From the NCBI GenBank assembly GCA_029245245.1, contig JAQWPT010000006.1, forward strand, positions 1-37,989: a DNA stretch of 37,989 bases. Direction: 5' to 3'. Of this stretch, positions 17,408 to 24,193 are shown in pieces. How positions within the stretch are numbered: the first letter of the stretch is position 1; every line of letters starts with the position of its first letter. Made by a program: the position numbers and the translations under genes. This DNA is from Phycisphaerales bacterium (GTDB taxonomy: Bacteria; Planctomycetota; Phycisphaerae; Phycisphaerales; SM1A02). The notes beneath the pieces are model-generated. The model searched no databases. It was not told where the DNA came from and worked only from the letters and a program-made list of their open reading frames with translations.

Positions 17408-18012
17408 GCCCGCACCACCGAATCACCAAGAAGTTCCGTCAGTCTTTGCATCGGCAGCCCCATCACCGTGGCCTGGTCGCCCGTGCATTCGATGGGCCAG
17501 CCATCAGCCAGGCGATCCGCGAGATTGTACCCGCCCGCCTTCCCTCGCCACGCATCACCCTCCAGGTAGGCATCGATGGCCTCCGGTGCAAGATCGCCCA
17601 TGTGAACGTGGGCCGTCTCCACGAGGATCCGCCTCGTCTGCTCGGGCCAGTCGATGAGACAGACTCCGGTCATCACCTCGTGGGTGACACCGACGAAGGA
17701 CTCCAGCATGACCCGCGCGTCGTCCCGATCCACCGGCTGCCCGATGATTCGCCCCTGGAGTACGCAGATCGTGTCGGCACCAAGCACGGTGCACGCCGAT
17801 GGTTCATTTCTCGCCGCCAGCAGGCTTGTGGTACCGCGGGCCTTGAGCCATGCCAGTGCCGCAACCCAATCCACCGGCACGCTTTCGCCGCAGTCAAGCA
17901 AGCCATCATCGACGTGCGGGACCTCGACCGAGACGGCCCACCCAGCCTCCTGGAGCAGTTCCAGTCGCCGTGGTGACCGACTGGCCAGCACGATGGGGCG
18001 TTGCGAACTCAC
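17404..18012 (-). CDS. maf: Maf-family nucleoside triphosphate pyrophosphatase
   Basis: A 202-residue Maf/YceF/YhdE-type protein. The N-terminal signature PIVLASRSPRRLELLQEAGW is followed by VLGADTICVLQGRIIGQP and a late domain with EGDAWRGKAGGYNLAD, the place of the family's 'W..kAGaY.iqg' motif. Maf enzymes hydrolyse non-canonical or excess nucleotides to monophosphates and are linked to septum control and house-cleaning. The start is GTG at 18012 and overlaps the upstream glycosyltransferase stop (GTGA). Which subfamily (dTTP/UTP or m7GTP) cannot be decided safely. Its position between a glycosyltransferase and lpxK looks like simple operon packing rather than a pathway link. Confidence 0.92.
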   Translation of the reverse strand: MSSQRPIVLASRSPRRLELLQEAGWAVSVEVPHVDDGLLDCGESVPVDWVAALAWLKARGTTSLLAARNEPSACTVLGADTICVLQGRIIGQPVDRDDARVMLESFVGVTHEVMTGVCLIDWPEQTRRILVETAHVHMGDLAPEAIDAYLEGDAWRGKAGGYNLADRLADGWPIECTGDQATVMGLPMQRLTELLGDSVVRA

Positions 18013-19091
18013 GGAGTGTCGATTCCGGGCGAGGCACCCACTGATTCGATCTTCTCCAGCACATCCGCAACGGCGATGGTGCGCATGATCGAGTCACCAA
18101 GGGATCGATCCCGGTAGTTCACGGGCTGGTTGTCCGGCAACGGAGCTCGAACGACCACATCATCCATGCGATACGGTCCGACCTTCGCGGGATCGGTGGG
18201 ACCGAAGAGGCCCACGCACCGAACTCCACGGTGGGCCAGGCCCACGGCCATGTGCAGTGCCGCGGAATCATTCGACACCACGAGGCGGCAGGATTCGATT
18301 GCCGCCATCATCTCTCCCACGGAAGTCCGGCCCGCGAGGTTGTGGACTCGATCGGAGGGGCCGTCGATCGCGGCACGCAGCGCCTCGACCTCGGCCCGTT
18401 CGGACGGAGCGCCGAGCAGAAGAAGATGCTCCGGCCCGTCGGCAAGCAGATGCCGGGCCAGCTCGACCCACTGCGCCTGTGGCCAGGCCTTGCTCGCCCA
18501 TCGGCTCGTGGTCGCCAGGGCCACCGCCGGCGTGCCGGCGATGACGGCGCCATGCCCGGTGCGCCAGGAGGTCGCTGCCGCGTCGGGGACGTGCAGACGC
18601 ATGTCCGGCACGACCTCGGCTCCGCACGCGCGAACCAACATGAACATTCGATCCACCTCGTGCACCGCCCCGCTGGTCTCCACACGCTGCGTATACGCCA
18701 GCCAGGACAGTTCCCTGGCCCGACGATCGCCGATGCGATGCGCCGCCCCGGTCGCACGAGTCATGAACCCGCTGCGAGACAGGCCCTGGCAATCGAGCAC
18801 GAGGTCGTATTTCGCCGCGCGAAGTCCGCGTGTCCACTCCAACAGTTCGCGGGCCACGGACGGACTCCGCATCCATCGGCCGAACCGACGCCGTGGAAAC
18901 GGAACTACCGCGGACAGGTTCGGGTGCCCGGAGACCGCGTCCACGAAGTCCTCGTGGACCAGCCAGTCGATCCGAGCCTCGGGCCAGGACCGGGCCAGAC
19001 TGGCCAGGACGGGGGCGGTCCGACAGACATCACCCAGTGCACTGGGCTTGATGAGCAGGATTCTCCCTGGCTGATCTGTTGCGGTTGGCAT
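18009..19091 (-). CDS. Glycosyltransferase family 9 (heptosyltransferase-type)
   Basis: About 360 residues from the ATG at 19091. The N-terminus GRILLIKPSALGDVCRTAPVLASL is the classic ADP-heptose:LPS heptosyltransferase start (lysine-rich loop and 'GD' turn). WLVHEDF, an ATTSRWASKAWP segment and a C-terminal nucleotide-binding part (NLAGRTSVGEMMAAIESC, VSNDSAALHMAVGLAH, GLFGPTDP) follow. GT9 enzymes add heptose to the LPS inner core using the product of the HldE pathway encoded downstream. GGAG lies six bases before the chosen ATG; another in-frame ATG four codons upstream has no comparable site. This is the first gene of the envelope operon. Acceptor specificity (WaaC, WaaF or WaaQ type) cannot be read from sequence. 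Confidence 0.9.
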   Translation of the reverse strand: MPTATDQPGRILLIKPSALGDVCRTAPVLASLARSWPEARIDWLVHEDFVDAVSGHPNLSAVVPFPRRRFGRWMRSPSVARELLEWTRGLRAAKYDLVLDCQGLSRSGFMTRATGAAHRIGDRRARELSWLAYTQRVETSGAVHEVDRMFMLVRACGAEVVPDMRLHVPDAAATSWRTGHGAVIAGTPAVALATTSRWASKAWPQAQWVELARHLLADGPEHLLLLGAPSERAEVEALRAAIDGPSDRVHNLAGRTSVGEMMAAIESCRLVVSNDSAALHMAVGLAHRGVRCVGLFGPTDPAKVGPYRMDDVVVRAPLPDNQPVNYRDRSLGDSIMRTIAVADVLEKIESVGASPGIDTP

Positions 19092-19195
19092 TTGGTGCTC
19101 CATGAGGCATGATAATCCGGAGGGGGCTTCGCCACGGTCCAGGCGACTTTCACCCCGTCACGCGGTATCCTCCGAGCCGACACCGGCCACAATCC

Positions 19196-20584
19196 GTGCT
19201 TGCACATGAACTGAACCATCCCGACCCGTCCGACGACTCCGACATCCCGTCGCTGCAGGATTCCGATGCGCCCACGCCGGCTCCCCAGCCCAAGGCGCCA
19301 AGCCCGCCCCCCGAGCCGGAATCGCCCGAGGGCACCGGCGAGGACATGGCCCCACCGGGCAGCAGCACCGCCGGGTTCGATACCCTTCTGGGCAAACTCG
19401 TCGTGGACTCCGGGCTGGTCACCGCCGATGAACTGGAGCGGTGCACCGAGGAACTGCGGTCGATCGACGACATCGATGATCCCCGGACGCTCTCCGACAT
19501 TCTCGCCAGCCGTGACTTCGTCACCCGCCACCAGCTCGATCGGCTGCAGAAGGAGTTCGATGCGAAGAAATCCTCGCAGCGCATCCCCGGGTACCGGATC
19601 CACAAGAAACTCGGGTCGGGGGCCATGGCAACCGTGTTTCTCGCCAAGCAACTGAGTCTCGATCGGCTGGTCGCAATCAAGGTGCTGCCCAAGAAGTTCT
19701 CCGAGAACAGGAACTTCATCGACCGCTTCTACAAGGAAGGCAAGTCGGCGGCCCAGCTGAACCATCCGAACATCGTGCAGGCCTACGACGTGGGCCAGGC
19801 CGGCGACCACCACTACTTCGTCATGGAGTACGTCGAAGGCGAGACGGTCTACGACCGGATCAAGGCCGACAAGCGCATGGAGGAGTTCGACAGCATCGGC
19901 ATCGTCCAGCAGGTCGGGTTCGCCCTGCAGCATGCCCACGAGCGAGGGTTCATTCACCGCGACATCAAGCCCAAGAACATCATGATCAATGGGCGAAACA
20001 AGGTGAAACTCGCCGACCTCGGCCTCGCCCGGGCGCTCGATGACGAAGCCGCTGCCAAGGCGGAAGCCGGCCGCGCCTATGGAACTCCCTATTACATCAG
20101 CCCGGAACAGGTCCGCGGAGAACTCGAGATCAGCCCGGCCGCGGACATCTACGGACTCGGGGCGACCTGCTACCACATGGTCACCGGACGGGTGCCCTTC
20201 TCAGGCAAGAACCCCTCGCAGGTCATGCACAAGCACCTGAAAGCGGAGCTGACACCGCCGGACCAGTTGAACCCCTCCCTGTCGGCGAACTTCTCGCAGA
20301 TCATCGAGATGATGATGGCGAAATCCCCCGCCGACCGGTACCGCAATGCAAGCGACCTCCTGGAGGACCTCGAACTCGTGCAGAAGGGCGACCCCCCGAT
20401 GTATGCCCGGCCAAAGGTCGACCTGTCCAGTTTCGCAGTCAAACTCGGCCAGGCCCAGCCCACGCCGCAGAAGAGCCTGGCCTCCGGCGACGGGGGCTCC
20501 TCCCCGCTGGCGGCGATCAGTATTGCCATCAACGTGGTGCTGGTGCTGATCCTGATCGTCGTGCTCGTCATGTTTGTCGCCTGA
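19196..20584 (+). CDS. Tail-anchored Hanks-type Ser/Thr protein kinase
   Basis: From the GTG at 19196 the protein has 462 residues. After a Pro/Asp/Ser-rich disordered N-terminus comes a helical module (LLGKLVVDSGLVTADELERC ... TLSDILASRDFVTRHQLDRLQ) resembling the repeats of the GspE/PilB N-terminal domain. The kinase domain follows: glycine loop LGSGAMATV, VAIKVL lysine, IHRDIKPKN catalytic loop, DLG in place of DFG, and SPEQ in place of APE. The chain ends with one membrane helix (AISIAINVVLVLILIVVLVMF) and almost nothing after it, so it is tail-anchored with no extracellular sensor. An ATG at 19109 is in frame but lies at a candidate -10 (GATAAT, 19111-19116), so a later start is favoured; neither start has a clear ribosome site. 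Confidence 0.9.
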   Translation: MLAHELNHPDPSDDSDIPSLQDSDAPTPAPQPKAPSPPPEPESPEGTGEDMAPPGSSTAGFDTLLGKLVVDSGLVTADELERCTEELRSIDDIDDPRTLSDILASRDFVTRHQLDRLQKEFDAKKSSQRIPGYRIHKKLGSGAMATVFLAKQLSLDRLVAIKVLPKKFSENRNFIDRFYKEGKSAAQLNHPNIVQAYDVGQAGDHHYFVMEYVEGETVYDRIKADKRMEEFDSIGIVQQVGFALQHAHERGFIHRDIKPKNIMINGRNKVKLADLGLARALDDEAAAKAEAGRAYGTPYYISPEQVRGELEISPAADIYGLGATCYHMVTGRVPFSGKNPSQVMHKHLKAELTPPDQLNPSLSANFSQIIEMMMAKSPADRYRNASDLLEDLELVQKGDPPMYARPKVDLSSFAVKLGQAQPTPQKSLASGDGGSSPLAAISIAINVVLVLILIVVLVMFVA

Positions 20585-20622
20585 GCGGACAGCAAAACGT
20601 TGCGTGCGGGTATCATGTCCGC
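20585..20622 (+). promoter_or_regulatory. Inverted repeat filling the kinase-fsa gap
   Basis: GCGGACA at 20585-20591 pairs perfectly with TGTCCGC at 20616-20622. The repeat spans the whole 38-bp gap and ends at the base before the fsa ATG, with a smaller GCAA-AACG-TTGC hairpin inside. In RNA this would sequester the fsa initiation region, so translational control or coupling to kinase translation is possible. No strong Shine-Dalgarno sequence is visible there. Confidence 0.35.
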
Positions 20623-21279
20623 ATGCAGATCTACATCGATACCGCACGCATCGAGGACATCCGGGAAGCCGCCGACATGGGCGTGCTGGACGGAGTCACG
20701 ACCAACCCGAGCCTCATCGCCAAGGAAGGCGTGGATTTCCACCAGCGGATGAAGGAGATCTGCGACGTGGTCCCCGGCCCGGTCAGCGCCGAGGTCGTCT
20801 CGACCGAATCGGATGCCATGCTGGAAGAAGCCCAGCCCCTGCTGTCGATCGCCGACAACATCGTCATCAAGCTGCCCTGCACCGTCGACGGACTTCGAGC
20901 CTGCAAGCAACTGTCCACCAATGGCGTCCGCGTGAACATGACGCTCTGCTTCCAGCCACTGCAGGCCATGCTGGCCGCCAAGGCCGGAGCCTTTCTCATC
21001 AGCCCGTTCCTGGGCCGGCTCGATGACATCGGCCAGGACAGCATGGAACTCATCCAGCAGATCCGCACGATCTACGACAACTACGGGTATGACACGAAGG
21101 TGCTGGCCGCCTCGATCCGCCACCCGATGCACCTGGTCCAGTGCGCCCTGGTGGGCGCCGACGTCGCCACCGTGCCCTTCAAGGTCATCCAGCAGATGAT
21201 GAAGCATCCGCTGACCGACAGCGGGCTCAAGAAGTTCCTCGAGGACTGGGCGGCGATGAATACCCCCAGCCTGTGCTGA
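20623..21279 (+). CDS. Transaldolase / fructose-6-phosphate aldolase-like protein
   Basis: A 218-residue protein of the short TalC/FSA type. The start MQIYIDTARIEDIREA is followed by GVTTNPSLIAKEG and the Schiff-base lysine at 83 in NIVIKLP. VNMTLCFQPLQAMLAAKAGA, the SPFLGRLDDIGQDS segment and AASIRHPMHLVQCALVGADVATVPF complete the family pattern. Members transfer dihydroxyacetone units (transaldolase) in the pentose phosphate pathway, or split fructose 6-phosphate. Transaldolase and FSA activities differ by few residues and cannot be told apart here. It follows the kinase gene by 38 bp on the same strand and converges with ridA. Confidence 0.92.
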   Translation: MQIYIDTARIEDIREAADMGVLDGVTTNPSLIAKEGVDFHQRMKEICDVVPGPVSAEVVSTESDAMLEEAQPLLSIADNIVIKLPCTVDGLRACKQLSTNGVRVNMTLCFQPLQAMLAAKAGAFLISPFLGRLDDIGQDSMELIQQIRTIYDNYGYDTKVLAASIRHPMHLVQCALVGADVATVPFKVIQQMMKHPLTDSGLKKFLEDWAAMNTPSLC

Positions 21280-21281
21280 GG

Positions 21282-21746
21282 TCAGTCGACTTCCACGACG
21301 AGTTCAACCTCAACTGAAGCACCCAGGGGCAGGGCGACCGAGCCGACGGCGGCCCGTGCATGTCGACCCGCATCTCCGAAGACCTCGAGCATGAGTTCAC
21401 TGGCACCATTGGCGATCTGGGGTTGGCCCGTAAAGCCGACATCCGACGCGATGAAGACCCCGAGGCGGACGATGCGACGAACCCGATCCAGGTCCCCCTC
21501 CAGATGAGCATCAAGCACCGCCAAGGCGTTGATTCCGCACTGACGAGCCGCGGCGATGGCCTGCTCGGGTGAAACCTGCGATGGAACCGTCCCGGTCGCC
21601 AGGAGGGCCCCCTCACTGAAAGGGACCTGGCCACTGATATAGACCAAATCACCGGTCTGTACGGAAGGCACGTAGGCTGCAACCGGCTTGGGAGCCTCGG
21701 GAAGCCGAATTCCAAGGGACTCGAGTCGATCATTGACTTGGGGCAT
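21282..21746 (-). CDS. RidA/YjgF-family protein
   Basis: A 154-residue protein from the ATG at 21746, with GGAG in front of it. It belongs to the longer RidA-like branch (about 150 residues): LPEAPKPVAAYVPSVQTGDLVYISGQVPF near the N-terminus, AARQCGINALAVLDAHL in the centre, and the HARAAVGSVALPLGASVEVELVVEV end containing the conserved arginine that binds the substrate carboxylate. RidA proteins hydrolyse reactive enamine/imine intermediates from amino-acid metabolism, although this branch is less studied. The frame is open upstream to 21884, but that extension shows no family similarity. It converges with the transaldolase gene, two bases apart. Confidence 0.9.
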   Translation of the reverse strand: MPQVNDRLESLGIRLPEAPKPVAAYVPSVQTGDLVYISGQVPFSEGALLATGTVPSQVSPEQAIAAARQCGINALAVLDAHLEGDLDRVRRIVRLGVFIASDVGFTGQPQIANGASELMLEVFGDAGRHARAAVGSVALPLGASVEVELVVEVD

Positions 21747-22177
21747 CTGGGAACTCCAACTCACTCTGGGAGGCCAAAAAACACGTCCGAGAACAGCCTT
21801 GGCCTTGACCGAGGCCAGCATGGGGGTACGCTTTACATGCGAGGAGTGCTCCTCGTGGGCATTTGCCCTGGTCCGGTGCGGCAATCATACCGTGATCAAA
21901 CGTCATTCTTTGCCGGTTCCCCGGCCCCTTCATCTCCGCCGCCCCCGATCGACATTCGAATCAGCACTCATGGATGGTCGATTTTCCGGCCTCCGTGTTC
22001 GTTTCGTAGCATTGCTGCGACCGATCACCGGATCCCCCATGGGCTGTTGTACCGGACGTTTTTCGTTCCGGGCCGGTTCTGCCGGATCCCGGTGTATCGT
22101 GGAGAGAGCGGACAAGAACCTTGTCACAACGCACTCATAGATTTCATCCTTATTCCTGAGTACTTGGAGCTAGAGAC
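21747..22177. other. 431-bp intergenic region between ridA and the prepilin genes
   Basis: No credible gene is seen: the long frames crossing it lack codon bias and family similarity. It contains a perfect inverted repeat, CGAGGAG-TG-CTCCTCG (21840-21855), about 95 bp upstream of the ridA ATG, and a CCGGATCCC direct repeat. Before the first prepilin gene lie TGAGTACT and a GGAG ribosome site. No riboswitch consensus was recognised. The divergent promoters of ridA and the prepilin genes must be here, but no hexamer pair is convincing. Confidence 0.4.
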
Positions 22178-23158
22178 ATGAAAACCAAAAGAGGATTCAC
22201 CCTCATCGAACTGATGGTCGTCATCTCGATCATCGCCCTCCTGATGGGCCTGCTGCTGCCGGCCCTGGGCTCGGCCATGGCCACCGCCCGCGCCAAGAAG
22301 TGCGCCACCAACCAACGTGGCATGGGCCAGGGCCTCGCCTCGTTCGCCGCTGATTTCAACGGCGACTTCTTCATCCCCGGCGAAGTCTGGCGTGCCTCCG
22401 TCATGACACCCAGTGGACCTCAGTACATCTGGGGCCAGGGCGATCCCAACTTCTTCCTCAACAACACCGGCGACCTGAACTCCGGCATGGTTGCACTGAA
22501 GTACTGGGTTCCCAACATCGTCATCAGCCCCTGCGAAGTCAACAAGGAAGTTGGCGTCAAGGGCGAGATCGCCGAGAACGGCAACATCGTCGCCTACGAC
22601 CACAGCGCCTACAACCCTTCCGAGGGCAGCTACTGGGCCCAGCAGTCGGCTCCGGGTGGCATTCGTGCCAACCTGAACAACCCCGGCGACAAGAAGAGTC
22701 ACGTCAGTTACACGAACCAGACCCTCATGGGGGACCGGCTTCGCAGCAAGTGGCACTCCACCGCCGGCTCTGATTCCTCCCTGCTCGGCCTTCGTGGTAC
22801 CGAGGGTGGAATGATGCGGGACGCCGAAGATGGCTCCGGCGAATGGACCCGTTCCCCCGTGCACGACTTCATGGGCCCCTCCGGCTCCTGGATGTCCGGC
22901 ATCCTCTGGGGCGACAACTCCATCACCACCGAGACCAACTACTACCCCGCCAACTCCCGGTACGAGCCTCGAATCGGCGAGTACAGCAATGGCATCAAGA
23001 AGGACCACATCTTCCAGTGCGAGTTCACGGGCTCCACGGATGACAGCGGCAACCCGAGCAACTACCTCGCAGGAGACAACTACTTGTCGTACTCCTACCT
23101 GGCTGGTGACGAGGGCTTCCCGAACCTTCTCGTAACCCATGACGAGTTGAAGGACTGA
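22178..23158 (+). CDS. Large prepilin-like protein (type IV pilin/T2SS pseudopilin N-terminus)
   Basis: A 326-residue protein. The prepilin peptidase site is MKTKR|GFTLIELMVV with the conserved Glu at mature position 5, followed by a hydrophobic helix ending LLLPALGSAMATARAKK. The rest is a large Gly/Asn/Asp-rich extracellular domain ending in LLVTHDELKD. Shared blocks with the next gene are LLGxRGxExG, SGxWMxxxxxGDN and NxYPAxxxY, so the two are paralogues. This architecture (prepilin helix plus a large C-terminal domain with a 'GDN' strand) is abundant in planctomycetes and has no settled function; secretion via a type II or type IV pilus-like system is likely. GGAG stands eight bases before the ATG. 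Confidence 0.88.
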   Translation: MKTKRGFTLIELMVVISIIALLMGLLLPALGSAMATARAKKCATNQRGMGQGLASFAADFNGDFFIPGEVWRASVMTPSGPQYIWGQGDPNFFLNNTGDLNSGMVALKYWVPNIVISPCEVNKEVGVKGEIAENGNIVAYDHSAYNPSEGSYWAQQSAPGGIRANLNNPGDKKSHVSYTNQTLMGDRLRSKWHSTAGSDSSLLGLRGTEGGMMRDAEDGSGEWTRSPVHDFMGPSGSWMSGILWGDNSITTETNYYPANSRYEPRIGEYSNGIKKDHIFQCEFTGSTDDSGNPSNYLAGDNYLSYSYLAGDEGFPNLLVTHDELKD

Positions 23159-23184
23159 GTACTCCAACTCACGGAGTTCAATGC

Positions 23185-24111
23185 ATGAAACGTCGTGGCT
23201 TCACCCTGACTGAACTGCTGGTCGTCATTGCGATCATCGCCATCCTCGTGGGCATATTGCTGCCCGCCCTGGCGAACGCGCGGGCTGCGGCCCGGATGGT
23301 TGACGAGCAGAAAAGGGTGCAGACCATCAACGAAGGACTATCGGCCTGGGCGGCTTCCAACAACAGTCGGAAGCCGATCCCGGGCCAGGTCCGGACTCTC
23401 AAGGATCCAAGGCTGGACAAGTTCGTTCCCGGTTCGGGCCCCGAAGATGCCCTCCAGAACGATCATGGTTCCATGCTTTCGCTGTGCATCATGAACAACC
23501 TGTTCACGACGCCCGCGACCGTCTCGGACATGGATCCGAATCCGAACCTCTTCGTCTATGGTGACTACGACTACAAGGGATATACCCAGTACGTGTCGGA
23601 CGACGAGCCCGGCGTGTTCTGGGACGATGGGTTCAGCAACAACCTCAACCGCACTGGTGAAGGCTTCAACAACTCGTATGCCATCACACCCATTGCCGGC
23701 GCCCGTCGCCTCAGGCAGTGGGAACGGCAGGCCGACTCCAACTTCGTCCTGCTGGGCACGCGAGGGCCGGAAGAAGGGAATCAGGAACTCCTGATTCCCG
23801 GCCAGGACCAGTCCCTGACCACGGAATGGTTCGGACGCAGTGGTGAGTGGATGGGGTTCTTCGTCTTCGGCGACAATCACGTCGAGCAGTCATCCAACTT
23901 CTACCCGGCCAAGTGCCTCTACAAGGATCCGGCCAACGACCCTCCAAACGAGTTGTTGCCGGACAACCTCTTCAAGGCGGAAGCACGACACCCGGAGTAC
24001 AACGAGGAAGTGCAGCTGGGCGGGGACATCTTCCTCACCCACGTGGATGAAATCAATGAAGTCATCGATGACAACCCCTACAACGTCGAATACGAGCCGC
24101 TGCACGATTGA
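23185..24111 (+). CDS. Second, paralogous prepilin-like protein
   Basis: A 308-residue protein. It begins MKRR|GFTLTELLVVIAIIAILVG, a standard prepilin cleavage and helix segment with Glu at mature position 5, then ARAAARMVDEQKRVQTINEGLSAWA. The C-terminal domain shares LLGTRGPEEG, GRSGEWMGFFVFGDNHV and NFYPAKCLY with the preceding gene and ends with an acidic FLTHVDEINEVID region. It follows that gene by 26 bp with GGAG ten bases before its ATG and is terminated by the strong hairpin at 24135-24162. The two probably form an operon whose products assemble or are secreted together. Overall sequence identity between the pair is modest, so the duplication is not recent. Confidence 0.88.
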   Translation: MKRRGFTLTELLVVIAIIAILVGILLPALANARAAARMVDEQKRVQTINEGLSAWAASNNSRKPIPGQVRTLKDPRLDKFVPGSGPEDALQNDHGSMLSLCIMNNLFTTPATVSDMDPNPNLFVYGDYDYKGYTQYVSDDEPGVFWDDGFSNNLNRTGEGFNNSYAITPIAGARRLRQWERQADSNFVLLGTRGPEEGNQELLIPGQDQSLTTEWFGRSGEWMGFFVFGDNHVEQSSNFYPAKCLYKDPANDPPNELLPDNLFKAEARHPEYNEEVQLGGDIFLTHVDEINEVIDDNPYNVEYEPLHD

Positions 24112-24134
24112 GCGGCTCCAATCGGGATCTTTCA

Positions 24135-24170
24135 CAGGCCGGACGCCCAGGCGTCCGGCCTGTTTCCTTT
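24135..24170 (+). terminator. Intrinsic terminator after the prepilin operon
   Basis: CAGGCCGGACGC (24135-24146) and GCGTCCGGCCTG (24151-24162) form a perfect 12-bp stem with a CCAG loop, followed by the T-rich run TTTCCTTT. This is the clearest intrinsic terminator in the window. It lies 23 bp after the second prepilin stop and separates it from nfeD. Confidence 0.9.
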
Positions 24171-24193
24171 CCCTCCTGGCCTAGAATGCACTC

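Noticed and set aside
19109-19195. Kinase start at ATG 19109
   Set aside because: It is 17 bp from the divergent GT9 start and overlaps a -10-like GATAAT, leaving no room for a promoter; the GTG at 19196 is preferred but not proven.
18905-20176. 423-codon minus-strand frame across the kinase and GT9 starts
   Set aside because: Antisense to the kinase domain with its clear HRD and glycine-loop motifs; no family similarity.
21738-22181. 147-codon plus-strand frame in the ridA-prepilin gap
   Set aside because: No codon bias, crosses the region where divergent promoters are expected and ends at the prepilin start; probably non-coding.
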